Below, piece by piece: positions 15,040-22,374 of a stretch of DNA of 23,473 nucleotides. The stretch comes from JBBPYC01 sp038200275. GTDB lineage: Bacteria; Pseudomonadota; Gammaproteobacteria; Burkholderiales; Burkholderiaceae_C. The stretch spans positions 1-23,473 of the forward strand of contig JBBPYC010000064.1 in assembly GCA_038200275.1 (NCBI GenBank). Reading direction: 5' to 3'. Both the position numbers and the translations under genes were made by a program. Position 1 is the first letter of the stretch. Every line of letters starts with the position of its first letter. Below the pieces are notes generated by a model. The model saw only the letters and a program-made list of their open reading frames with translations. It did no database searches and had not been told where the DNA came from.

Positions 15040-16059
15040 ATGAAAGTCTTGATCACCGGAGGCGGCGGCTTCCTCGGCGCGCGACTGGCGCGCACGTTGT
15101 TGCAACGCGAATCCTTGAACGGCGCGCGCATCGACCAACTGGTGTTGACCGACATCGCACCGCCGCCGGCCGACCTCGCAGGAGACGCCCGCGTGGAGTG
15201 CCGCATAGGGCCGCTGCTCGCACAAACCCACGCATTGCGCACCGAGGCATTCGACGGCGTGTTTCATCTGGCGTCCGCCGTCTCAGGCGAGTGTGAGAGC
15301 GATTTCGAGCTCGGGCTGCGCTCGAACCTCGACAGCACGCGCGCGCTGCTCGACGCGCTGCGCCACCGCACCGAATCGGGCGGCACCCCAACGCGCATGC
15401 TGTTCTCCAGTTCGGTCGCCGTGTTCGGTCCCGACCCCGCGGTGCCGATGCCGGACGTGGTCGCCGACGACACGCTGCCCGCGCCGCAAACCTCCTACGG
15501 CGCGCAGAAACTGATCTGCGAGCACTTGGTCGCCGACTACACGCGCAAAGGCTACATCGACGGCCGCGCCGCGCGCCTGATGACGGTGACGGTGCGCCCG
15601 GGCAAGCCGAACGGCGCGGCGTCCTCGTTCTTCAGCGGCATCATTCGGGAGCCATTGGCCGGCGTCGAATCGGTGTGCCCGGTGTCGGCGGACGTGTCGC
15701 ATCCCGTGTCCTCACCATCGCGCACCATCGACGGCTTGATTGCGGTCTATGAAGCCACCCGTGAAGCCTTCGGCGGTCGCACCGCGATGAATTTGCCGGG
15801 CTTGAACGTGCGCGTCGGTGACATGCTCGACGCGCTTGAGGAGGTGGCGGGACCGGCAGTGCGCGCACGCGTGCGGTTCGAACGCGACGAGCGCATCGCC
15901 GGCATCGTCGCGAACTGGCCGCGCGGTGCAAGTGCCAAGCGCGCAGCCGGGCTCGGCCTGATGCCGCATGAAAACTTCGCCGAAATCATCCGGCAATATA
16001 TCGAGGACTGCCGGGCCGGTCCGACGGCGGCGCAGAGTCTCGCGGGCTTGCCGAAGTGA
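15040..16059 (+). CDS. denD: D-erythronate dehydrogenase-like SDR (DenD)
   Basis: The 339-residue extended SDR begins MKVLITGGGGFLGARLARTL, with the GGxxGFLG nucleotide-binding motif at residues 7-13. The catalytic Tyr153-x3-Lys157 lies in TSYGAQKLICE, and SSSVAVFG (123-130) supplies the Ser. The RPGKPNGAASSFFSG stretch (186-200) is characteristic of DenD, which oxidises D-erythronate at C2 to 2-keto-D-erythronate with NAD. It is cytoplasmic. ATG 15040 is chosen over 15013 because the SDR motif starts directly after it. The divergent CUT1 importer is a natural partner. The usual downstream partners for 2-keto-tetronate (OtnI/OtnK/OtnC types) are absent from the window, so the true substrate may be a related four- or five-carbon acid. 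Confidence is high for the family and moderate for the exact substrate. Confidence 0.82.
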   Translation: MKVLITGGGGFLGARLARTLLQRESLNGARIDQLVLTDIAPPPADLAGDARVECRIGPLLAQTHALRTEAFDGVFHLASAVSGECESDFELGLRSNLDSTRALLDALRHRTESGGTPTRMLFSSSVAVFGPDPAVPMPDVVADDTLPAPQTSYGAQKLICEHLVADYTRKGYIDGRAARLMTVTVRPGKPNGAASSFFSGIIREPLAGVESVCPVSADVSHPVSSPSRTIDGLIAVYEATREAFGGRTAMNLPGLNVRVGDMLDALEEVAGPAVRARVRFERDERIAGIVANWPRGASAKRAAGLGLMPHENFAEIIRQYIEDCRAGPTAAQSLAGLPK

Positions 16060-16333
16060 CCTGAACTGTCGCGCGGCCAGCAAAAAAACGGACCAACCGA
16101 TCGCATGCATCCGCTGCGAGCCGACGCCGCTCGGACACCCACCGCTGGCAAGCCCCTGATGTCGTCGCGATTGCGTCGCTGATCGAGTGCCAGACCGCGT
16201 CCGCATCGTCAATCGGCCGTGTGACGGTGGATTTTTCTTCCTCGGGAAGCGCGCGCTTTTGCGTTGACGAGCCGGCTCGTCGCACTCAGGCAACGGGCTG
16301 GGAACCACGCACCGAAACAAGGTCCGAAACGCC
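16060..16333. other. Convergent intergenic region denD / aidB with strong palindromes
   Basis: This 274-base gap holds no convincing gene. It contains the perfect 12-base palindrome AAGCGCGCGCTT (16247-16258, followed by TT) and the perfect 16-base palindrome GACGAGCCGGCTCGTC (16266-16281). CTTCC-TCG-GGAAG lies just upstream of them (16237-16249 region). Lying between convergent genes, they may form a bidirectional transcription end, but no long T-run follows either. Confidence 0.45.
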
Positions 16334-18004
16334 TCAGGTGGGATACGCCCGAGCCAGCAGCGCAGCGGTGTCGATGCGCCTTCCATCGACCGCACCCGTC
16401 ACGCGGCCTGCACCCGGTTGGTCCAGGCGGGTCGCGATGAATGCGTCGGCAACGAATTCAGGTGCCGACGCGCGCAGCAGACTCGCCTGCACCAGCAGGA
16501 TCAGTCGCTGCGCGAACAACCGGCCGGTGGCTTCGAGCAGCGTTGGCGCCCAGCCCAGCATATCGCGCAGAGCCGCGGCTTCCCGCTTCATCAGTGCATC
16601 GTCTTGGGAAGATTCACCGAGCCGGTCGAGCAGTGCAAATGTGGCCGCCCGCTCTCTCGCCACCGCGCGCAGCATGTCCAGGCACATCACGTTGCCCGAG
16701 CCTTCCCAGATCGAATTCACGGGCGCTTCCCGAAACAGACGCGCCATCGGACCGTCTTCCACGTAGCCATTGCCGCCGAAGATTTCCATCGCTTCGCCGC
16801 AGAGTTCGACCGCACGCTTGCAGACCCAGAACTTGGCTGCGGGCAGCACCACACGCTTCCAGACGCGCTCGGCCGGATCGCCATCGGGCGTATTGATGTC
16901 GCGCTCAAATGCAGTGGCGAGCCGCATCGTGAGCGCAAGCGCCGCTTCACTCTCCAGCGCCAGATCGGCCAGCACCGCGCGCATCAGCGGCTGCTCGGCC
17001 AACGTCTTGCCGAACGCCTTGCGCTGGCGCGCATAGGCCAGCGCCTGCACCAGCGCTTGACGTACGAACGCCGAGCTGCTGACCACGCAGAACAGCCGTG
17101 TGTAGGTCGCCATCTCGATGATGGTCGGGATGCCGCGGCCTTCCTCGCCGATCAGGATACCGGTCGCATCAACGAACTCGACCTCGCTGCTCGCATTGCT
17201 CTTGTTGCCGAGCTTGTTTTTGAGGCGCTGGATCTGAATGGGGTTCTTGCTGCCGTCATCCCGCCAGCGCGGAACGAAGAAGCACGACGGGCCGCCATCA
17301 ACGGTCTGTGCGACTACCAAATGCGCGTCGCACATCGGTGCGGAAAAGAACCACTTGTGGCCGCGGATCGTGTACTCGGCCCCGCGCCCGCCTGCGCCGA
17401 CCAGCGTCGCACTGGTCGTGTTCGTCCGCACATCGGAGCCGCCCTGCTTTTCGGTCATGCCCATGCCGAGCGTGATCGAACGCTTCAGCGCAATCGGCAC
17501 ATCGCGCGGGTCGTGCTCGCGGCTGTAAAGCTTGTCCCGCAGCGCATACCAGAGCGCCGGCTCACGCTGCAGCAGCGGAATCGAGGCGGCCGTCATCGTG
17601 GACGGGCACGTGGTGCCCGACTCCACCTGACAGTGCAGATACCAACCCGCCATGTCGGCCACCCAGCGGCCGGCGCGGTCGCTCTCGAACGGCAGCGAGA
17701 CCCAGCCCCCGCTACGCAGCTTTCGCATCAGCGCGTGCCACGAGGGATGAAAGCCGACGTGGTCGATGCGGCGGCCGCGTCGGTCGAACGCTTCGAGCGC
17801 GGGCGGGTGCCGATTCGCCTCGTCGGCCTGCGCAAAGCTTTCGCTGCTGCCGATCAGCGCCCCATAGTCGCTCAGGGCGGCATGGGCCCAATCCGCACCC
17901 GCAGCAACGACCGCCTTGTTCAGCGCGGCATCGGTCGCAAACAGGTTGTAGTCGATCAGTTCATCGAACTGGTTGAACACTTCATGCGTTTGCGACTGGT
18001 TCAC
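16334..18004 (-). CDS. aidB: AidB-type acyl-CoA dehydrogenase family protein
   Basis: The 556-residue flavoprotein of the acyl-CoA dehydrogenase fold is close in length to E. coli AidB (about 540). Signatures in order are MTEKQGGSDVR at residues 183-193 (FAD contact), RLKNKLGNKSNASSEVEF at 260-277, ARQRKAFGKTL at 325-335, and GGNGYVEDGPMARLFREAPVNSIWEGSGNV at about 410-439, with Glu434 in the position of the catalytic base. AidB is induced in the adaptive response to alkylating agents and binds DNA through a C-terminal domain. Its dehydrogenase activity is weak and its natural substrate is unresolved. In soil proteobacteria the gene is often constitutive and unlinked to ada, and no ada or alkB is visible here. 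The start at 18004 has no strong ribosome binding site, but the N-terminus (THEVFNQFDELIDYNLF) fits the family well. Confidence 0.9.
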   Translation of the reverse strand: MNQSQTHEVFNQFDELIDYNLFATDAALNKAVVAAGADWAHAALSDYGALIGSSESFAQADEANRHPPALEAFDRRGRRIDHVGFHPSWHALMRKLRSGGWVSLPFESDRAGRWVADMAGWYLHCQVESGTTCPSTMTAASIPLLQREPALWYALRDKLYSREHDPRDVPIALKRSITLGMGMTEKQGGSDVRTNTTSATLVGAGGRGAEYTIRGHKWFFSAPMCDAHLVVAQTVDGGPSCFFVPRWRDDGSKNPIQIQRLKNKLGNKSNASSEVEFVDATGILIGEEGRGIPTIIEMATYTRLFCVVSSSAFVRQALVQALAYARQRKAFGKTLAEQPLMRAVLADLALESEAALALTMRLATAFERDINTPDGDPAERVWKRVVLPAAKFWVCKRAVELCGEAMEIFGGNGYVEDGPMARLFREAPVNSIWEGSGNVMCLDMLRAVARERAATFALLDRLGESSQDDALMKREAAALRDMLGWAPTLLEATGRLFAQRLILLVQASLLRASAPEFVADAFIATRLDQPGAGRVTGAVDGRRIDTAALLARAYPT

Positions 18005-18081
18005 AGCGGCCTCAATTCAAAAAAATGCACCGGCATGCACAAGCCGGCTGCGCGGCTTCGATGATGCAGCGCTGTCCCGGC

Positions 18082-19176
18082 TCAGGTCGAAGGCGCGGGA
18101 CTGACGACCAACGACGGCGAGCCACCGGGCGCATCTGCTTGCTCCACCGCCGGCGTGCCACATGCATGGCAGAAATGCGAGAACGTGCTTTTGCGCGCCT
18201 CACACACTCGGCAATGGTCGAACAGGCCGATGCCGCAGTGCGGACAAAAGTCGTTTGCCTTGTCCTTCAGATCGACTGCGCGCTCGCAGCCCGGGCACAC
18301 GCCCTTGGAAAGCCGCGTCAGCGCCACGTCGTAAGACAGGCTGTGTCGGCGCTCCCGGTCCGGCTGCAGCTCGGCGGCTTTCTGCCGCTCCAGATAGCGG
18401 TTCAACGCAACGATCACCTGCCGGCCGATCAGCACCGTCAGCACGATGCCCACTGCGTAGCGCACATAGCCACCGTAGCTCGGCAGGTAAGGCACCAGCT
18501 CGACAAAGAACGCGAACAGCGCGAAGAAGATGAAGCCCCAGACGAACGGCCACCAAGTGCCGTGCCGCTTCTTTGCAAACAGCCAGCCCGCGATGACCAG
18601 CAGCGGCAGCGTGACGGCCAGCCGATAGAGGAAGACGCGCAGTTCGACCTGGCGCATCTCGGCATCGAGCTTTTCGCGCGCGTTGCGCTCCCGATCGCTG
18701 AGATCGCGCTGCGCGCGGTCTTGCGCCTGGCGCGCATCGAGCGCGGCTTGCTGCTGCCGCTGCACCCGTGCCTGAGCTTCGAGTTCGGCCGCACGCAGCG
18801 CGTCGAGCGCCTTGGTGCGCGTGATGACTTCCGGGTCCTGCCCCGGCTGCTGCGTGGCGCGCCGCGTTGCGATCCAGTTGTCGAAGCTGTCGCGCGCGGC
18901 CGATGAGTTGCTGCGCGCCACCTGCAGCCCGAGCCGCGCCTGCTCCAGCTCGGCCTGCGCCTGCTGCTGCGCCGTTTCCGACTGCTCCACCGTCTGGCGC
19001 AAATGCGCCGCTGCGCCCTTGTCCAGAAAGTTGTCGAGCACCAGCGGCGACTCGACCTGCGGCAAGTCGCCGACGATCGTGCCGCCCAGGCCGATCAGGA
19101 ACCACGCGAACAGGAACGCCACCAGCCAGAGGCCACGGCGAAACCATTTTTCGGACAGGCGCAGGGATTTGCTCAT
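18082..19176 (-). CDS. Membrane protein with coiled coil and C-terminal double zinc ribbon, unknown function
   Basis: The 364-residue protein has a clear modular layout. One membrane segment lies at residues 16-35. A long Gln/Ala/Glu/Arg-rich coiled coil, probably periplasmic, spans about 55-180. Three further hydrophobic segments follow at about 182-200, 209-228 and 238-255. A cytoplasmic tail has two four-cysteine sites: Cys294, Cys297, Cys311 and Cys314, then Cys322, Cys325, Cys336 and Cys339. These look like a double zinc ribbon (DZANK-like). Relatives in databases carry vague names such as zinc-ribbon protein, and I know of no assigned function. The layout suggests a sensor or scaffold coupling the envelope to cytoplasmic partners, but this is inference. 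It is divergent from the gene at 19320, and the two look like a conserved-neighbour pair. Confidence 0.75.
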   Translation of the reverse strand: MSKSLRLSEKWFRRGLWLVAFLFAWFLIGLGGTIVGDLPQVESPLVLDNFLDKGAAAHLRQTVEQSETAQQQAQAELEQARLGLQVARSNSSAARDSFDNWIATRRATQQPGQDPEVITRTKALDALRAAELEAQARVQRQQQAALDARQAQDRAQRDLSDRERNAREKLDAEMRQVELRVFLYRLAVTLPLLVIAGWLFAKKRHGTWWPFVWGFIFFALFAFFVELVPYLPSYGGYVRYAVGIVLTVLIGRQVIVALNRYLERQKAAELQPDRERRHSLSYDVALTRLSKGVCPGCERAVDLKDKANDFCPHCGIGLFDHCRVCEARKSTFSHFCHACGTPAVEQADAPGGSPSLVVSPAPST

Positions 19177-19200
19177 GGGTGGGCGATCTCGGGGTTTACT

Positions 19201-19229
19201 ATTAAAACAGTAGCTAACTATGCAATGAA
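19201..19229 (-). promoter_or_regulatory. Putative sigma-70-like promoter of the zinc-ribbon gene
   Basis: On the minus strand TTCATT (19229-19224) is followed after 17 bases by TTTAAT (19206-19201), a five-of-six match to the -10 consensus, 24 bases upstream of the ATG at 19176. The -35 matches only about three of six. The stretch 19195-19230 is unusually AT-rich for this window, which supports a promoter here. Confidence 0.3.
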
Positions 19230-19319
19230 CACGAGCACCACAGCGTGTTTTGGTGATGAAATCGAGTTTATGCGAGAAGTTGCTGCCGCAGAACGCGCAC
19301 CGGCTGCCATCATCCCGCC

Positions 19320-20183
19320 ATGCACAACCCGCGCGGTCCCGGTCCCCGTCACGTCAGCGCCGCTGCACCGGTCAATCGGCGCACGGCGCGCGGGCGCGTC
19401 GCAGAAGAAGCGCCATTGTCATTGCCGCCCGATTCGGTCGCCGCAGCCCGCCAACGACAAAGTGCGGCGCGCGCGCTGCTCGGCGTCCCGCTGGCCGAGC
19501 GCATCGCCGCCGCGCAGCCGGCGCTGCGGGCCGGTGATGCGCCCGCTTCATCGGCCGGGCCTGCGCGGGTCGGACTGGCCCTGCTCACTGCGGCAGCGGG
19601 TGCCGGCATCGTGCTCGGCGCGGTGCAGTCGTCGCTTGCGCTGGGCGCGGCCGGCGTGGCCGGGTTGCTGGCTGCCGCCGGCTGGAGCGCGGCCGGCCGG
19701 TTTCGCGACCGCCGCCGCGCCGCAGCCGCAACACCTGCCGCGCTCGCCATGCCGCCCGCCTTTGAAGCCGCCACGCTGCGCCGACTCGACGAGCTGCTGG
19801 CCACGGTCGCGCCGCAAGTGCCGCCCGGCGTCTGCGCGCAACTGGTCGACCTGAAAGACCGCTTCGTGCGCATCGCTAAGCTGCTCGCGCGCGCCGACGC
19901 GGGCGAGCACGTCCCGTCCGACGACCGCATGTACCTTATCGAAGCCGAACGCCGCTACTTGCCCGACACGCTGCGGGCGTTCCTCGCCGTGCCGCTGCCG
20001 CAGCGGCATGACCGGCCACTGGAAGAAGGCGGTGCCACAGGGCTGGCGTTGTTGGCCGATCAGTTGGCCTTGCTGCAATCGGAACTGCAATTGCGCGAAG
20101 ACCAACTTGCACGCGCGGCGGGTGCGGCGCTGCTCAGGCAGCAGCGGTTTTTGCGGAGCAAGGTGGGGAGTCGGGAGGGATAA
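19320..20183 (+). CDS. Conserved hypothetical membrane protein, two TM segments
   Basis: The 287-residue protein is not one I recognise with confidence. The first 80 residues are Ala/Pro/Arg-rich and probably disordered. Two hydrophobic segments, about 84-101 and 105-124, form a hairpin in the membrane. The C-terminal 150 residues are helical and soluble, with the segments ATLRRLDELLATVAP, DLKDRFVRIAKLL and YLIEAERRYLPDTLRAFLAVP. The last segment faintly recalls XpaC-like (5-bromo-4-chloroindolyl phosphate hydrolysis) proteins, but the match is too weak to name. It contains no zinc motif and only one cysteine. It is divergent from the zinc-ribbon membrane protein gene, with 143 bases between the starts. 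The two may act together at the inner membrane. Codon use is typical of the window. Confidence 0.65.
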   Translation: MHNPRGPGPRHVSAAAPVNRRTARGRVAEEAPLSLPPDSVAAARQRQSAARALLGVPLAERIAAAQPALRAGDAPASSAGPARVGLALLTAAAGAGIVLGAVQSSLALGAAGVAGLLAAAGWSAAGRFRDRRRAAAATPAALAMPPAFEAATLRRLDELLATVAPQVPPGVCAQLVDLKDRFVRIAKLLARADAGEHVPSDDRMYLIEAERRYLPDTLRAFLAVPLPQRHDRPLEEGGATGLALLADQLALLQSELQLREDQLARAAGAALLRQQRFLRSKVGSREG

Positions 20184-20376
20184 ACAGCGCTGGAGACAGC
20201 TTAAAAAAACCAATCACGCCCAACACCACTGCAGGAACAGAGCAGTGAACCTGTCATGAATGCCAAGGCGCTGTAACCGGCCAGACACAACGACTTCGGA
20301 AACCTGTGTTCTCTGCCGGAAACGGATCTACCAAGTACGGCGATACGACGGCTACCCACCCGGACCCATCACAAAA

Positions 20377-20394
20377 CGGCGATATTTTTCGCCG
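20377..20394 (-). terminator. Rho-independent terminator of the MBL-fold hydrolase gene
   Basis: On the minus strand the hairpin CGGCGA-AAAATA-TCGCCG has six perfect, GC-rich pairs and is followed directly by TTTTG (20376-20372). It starts 48 bases past the stop codon of the hydrolase gene, as expected for an intrinsic terminator. The rest of the gap to 20183 shows no gene. Confidence 0.62.
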
Positions 20395-20441
20395 GTAGGC
20401 GGCCGTTCGACAAGCTGTCTTGGTGCTGTCCGCTGATCTCC

Positions 20442-21431
20442 TCAACGAGACGCCGCAACCGCATCGTTGACGTACGGCAACGGCAGCCAGCGGTAGCCTC
20501 CTTTGCCATCGGGTCGCAAATGGCCCACGCCCGGAAAAGCCATGTGAGCGGGCGCGACGAGATAGCCGCGCTCGGCGGCATCCGCAAACGCCAGCTTGCG
20601 TTGGGCCACAGCGGCTTTGGCATCTACGTCGTAGTCAATGGCAACGGATGGGTCTGGCAACTGAACGTCCGCGACATGCATCACGTCGCCCCAGAACATG
20701 AGGGTGCTGCCTTGGCTTTCGAGCCGGTAGAAGCTGTGTCCTGGGGTGTGGCCAGGCGCTGGTACCGAGCGCACGCCAGGAAAGATGTCTGTCGCTCCGT
20801 CGAACGCCTGGACTTGTTTGGCCTGCAGGTATGGCTCCAGCGATGTTCGGGCCTGCTGAAAGAAGGGCTTGGCGCTTTGCTCGGCCTTGGCCTCATTGAT
20901 TGGATTCAGCCAGAAGTCGATCTCGCGCTGGTCGAGGTGAATCACGGCGTTCGGGAACAGGCGCTTGGGTCCATCGGTCAAGCCGCCGGTGTGGTCGGTG
21001 TGCACATGCGTTACGAGCACATCGGTGATCTGCTCAGGCTCCACACCCACGGCCCGCAAACTCGCGGGCAGCTTGTTCAAGGTCGGACCGAAGAGCGTAC
21101 CGGTGCCCGCATCGACCAGGACCCGTTTGCCGCTGAGTTTGATCAGGTACGCGTTGACCGAGGTGTCCAGCGGCGAAGCCACGTACGCGAACGCCAGGGC
21201 AGCGTCGAGTGCGTGCCGGTCCTCTGTTTGAAGCAGTTTCTTGTCCAGGCCGATCGTGCCATCGGACAAGGCGATGACCTCGACGTCGCCGACCTTCAGT
21301 CGGTGGTATCCCGCCTGGCTCTGGGCGAGTTTCGGCGTGGCCGCTTGCGCCATCGTGGCCTGCGGGGCCAGCACGGCAATGGCCGACGCAGTGGCTGTCA
21401 AAGCAATGAGCAGTGTCGAACGCAGTTTCAT
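20442..21431 (-). CDS. Exported metallo-beta-lactamase-fold hydrolase
   Basis: The 329-residue protein has a signal peptide (residues 1-30, ending ATMAQA) and the full binuclear zinc set of the MBL superfamily: His142, His144, Asp146 and His147 in THVHTDHTGG, His228 in PGHTPGHS, Asp249 in WGDVMH, and His296 in APAHMAFPG. This pattern, including the second HxxGH, fits the large 'MBL fold metallo-hydrolase' group that contains AHL lactonases, organophosphate hydrolases and arylsulfatase-like enzymes. Periplasmic location suggests hydrolysis of an external lactone, ester or phosphotriester. A true beta-lactamase is unlikely, given the HxHxDH spacing and the neighbouring motifs. The ATG at 21431 follows AAAAGAAC, a modest ribosome binding site. 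An IS21-family element ends 19 bases upstream, so the native promoter has been displaced. A terminator follows at 20377-20394. Confidence 0.86.
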   Translation of the reverse strand: MKLRSTLLIALTATASAIAVLAPQATMAQAATPKLAQSQAGYHRLKVGDVEVIALSDGTIGLDKKLLQTEDRHALDAALAFAYVASPLDTSVNAYLIKLSGKRVLVDAGTGTLFGPTLNKLPASLRAVGVEPEQITDVLVTHVHTDHTGGLTDGPKRLFPNAVIHLDQREIDFWLNPINEAKAEQSAKPFFQQARTSLEPYLQAKQVQAFDGATDIFPGVRSVPAPGHTPGHSFYRLESQGSTLMFWGDVMHVADVQLPDPSVAIDYDVDAKAAVAQRKLAFADAAERGYLVAPAHMAFPGVGHLRPDGKGGYRWLPLPYVNDAVAASR

Positions 21432-21450
21432 GGCTGTTCTTTTCAGTTGA

Positions 21451-21512
21451 TGTCAACGCCGATGTAAATCTGACCCACTTTCAGCGCAATCGCCGAAGTA
21501 AAACTGACCCAC
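21451..21512 (+). repeat. IS21 left terminal repeats (two transposase-binding units)
   Basis: Two direct 21-base units share the form GCCGAnGTAAAnCTGACCCAC: 21458-21478 (GATGTAAATCTG core) and 21492-21512 (GAAGTAAAACTG core), 13 bases apart. Multiple terminal repeats at each end are characteristic of IS21-family elements and are the expected IstA binding sites. Confidence 0.85.
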
Positions 21513-21591
21513 CTGGGCACATTGGTTTGCGCGCTGTTCGGCCGCGAAGGGCGCAAGCCCGAAGCGGCCGAGCAGCGCGCGGCGCGGTCGG

Positions 21592-22374
21592 CTATGCCGC
21601 CGACTCTGCCCTCCTTGCCGTCTGGCCGGCCTTGCGCTTGTCCTTGAGCCGGTAGCTCTCGCCGGTGATCTGCACGATGTGCGCATGGTGCAAGAGCCGG
21701 TCGAGCATGGCTGCCGTCAACGTCTGGTCATCGGCGAACGCTCCCGCCCACTGCGTGAACGGCAGGTTGCTGGTCAACACCATCGAGCCGCGCTCGTAGC
21801 GCTTGGCCACGACGTTGTAGAACAGATTGGCCTCGTCGCGCCCGAACGGCAGGTAGCCGATCTCGTCGACCACCAGCAGCTTCGGGCCGAGCACCGCGCG
21901 GTTGAAGTATTCCTTCAGCCGGTTCTGTGCCTTTGCTGCGGCCAACTGCATCATCAGGTCGGCCGCTGTGATGAACCGAGCCTTGTGTCCTGCCATGACG
22001 GCGCGCTGGCACAGCGCCAGTGCGATGTGGGTCTTGCCCACGCCGCTGGGGCCGAGCAACACCACGTTCTCGGCGCGCTCGACGAAGGCCAGGTGGCCGA
22101 GCTCGACGATCTGGGCCTTCGGTGCGCCGCCGGCGTGCGCCCAGTCGAACTGCTCGAGCGTCTTGATGGCCGGCATGGTTGCCAGGCGCATGAGCACCGT
22201 GCGCTTGCGCTCCTCACGCGCTGCTCGCTCGCTGACCAGCACCCGCTCCAGGAAGTCGGCGAAGCTGGCCTCGGCGCGGGCAGCGTCCTGCGCCAGCGCG
22301 GGCCAGTCGCTGGCGAGGCGGGCGAACTTGAGCTGCTCGCACAGCTCGACGATCCGGTCATGCTGCAAGCTCAT
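21592..22374 (-). CDS. istB: IS21-family helper ATPase IstB
   Basis: The 260-residue DnaC-like AAA+ ATPase assists the transposase in target selection. Walker A is GPSGVGKT at residues 108-115 and Walker B is LLVVDEIGYLP with Asp170 and Glu171. The N-terminal helical IstB domain (LCEQLKFARLASDW) is present. The length is normal for the family. Its start overlaps the istA stop in TGATG, which gives translational coupling and settles the start at 22374, although the frame is open far upstream. No disruption is seen, so the protein is probably functional. Confidence 0.93.
   Translation of the reverse strand: MSLQHDRIVELCEQLKFARLASDWPALAQDAARAEASFADFLERVLVSERAAREERKRTVLMRLATMPAIKTLEQFDWAHAGGAPKAQIVELGHLAFVERAENVVLLGPSGVGKTHIALALCQRAVMAGHKARFITAADLMMQLAAAKAQNRLKEYFNRAVLGPKLLVVDEIGYLPFGRDEANLFYNVVAKRYERGSMVLTSNLPFTQWAGAFADDQTLTAAMLDRLLHHAHIVQITGESYRLKDKRKAGQTARRAESAA

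Noticed and set aside
15986..16285. 99-codon minus-strand frame overlapping the denD end
   Set aside because: It overlaps denD by 74 bases on the opposite strand, with no ribosome binding site or recognisable motif.
16418..18064. 548-codon plus-strand open frame
   Set aside because: It is antisense to aidB, whose motifs are complete, and the product has no recognisable domain.
20442..21431. Beta-lactamase (antibiotic resistance) call for the MBL-fold gene
   Set aside because: The HxHxDH plus second GHTPGH and Asp249/His296 pattern fits the lactonase/hydrolase group rather than class B beta-lactamases.
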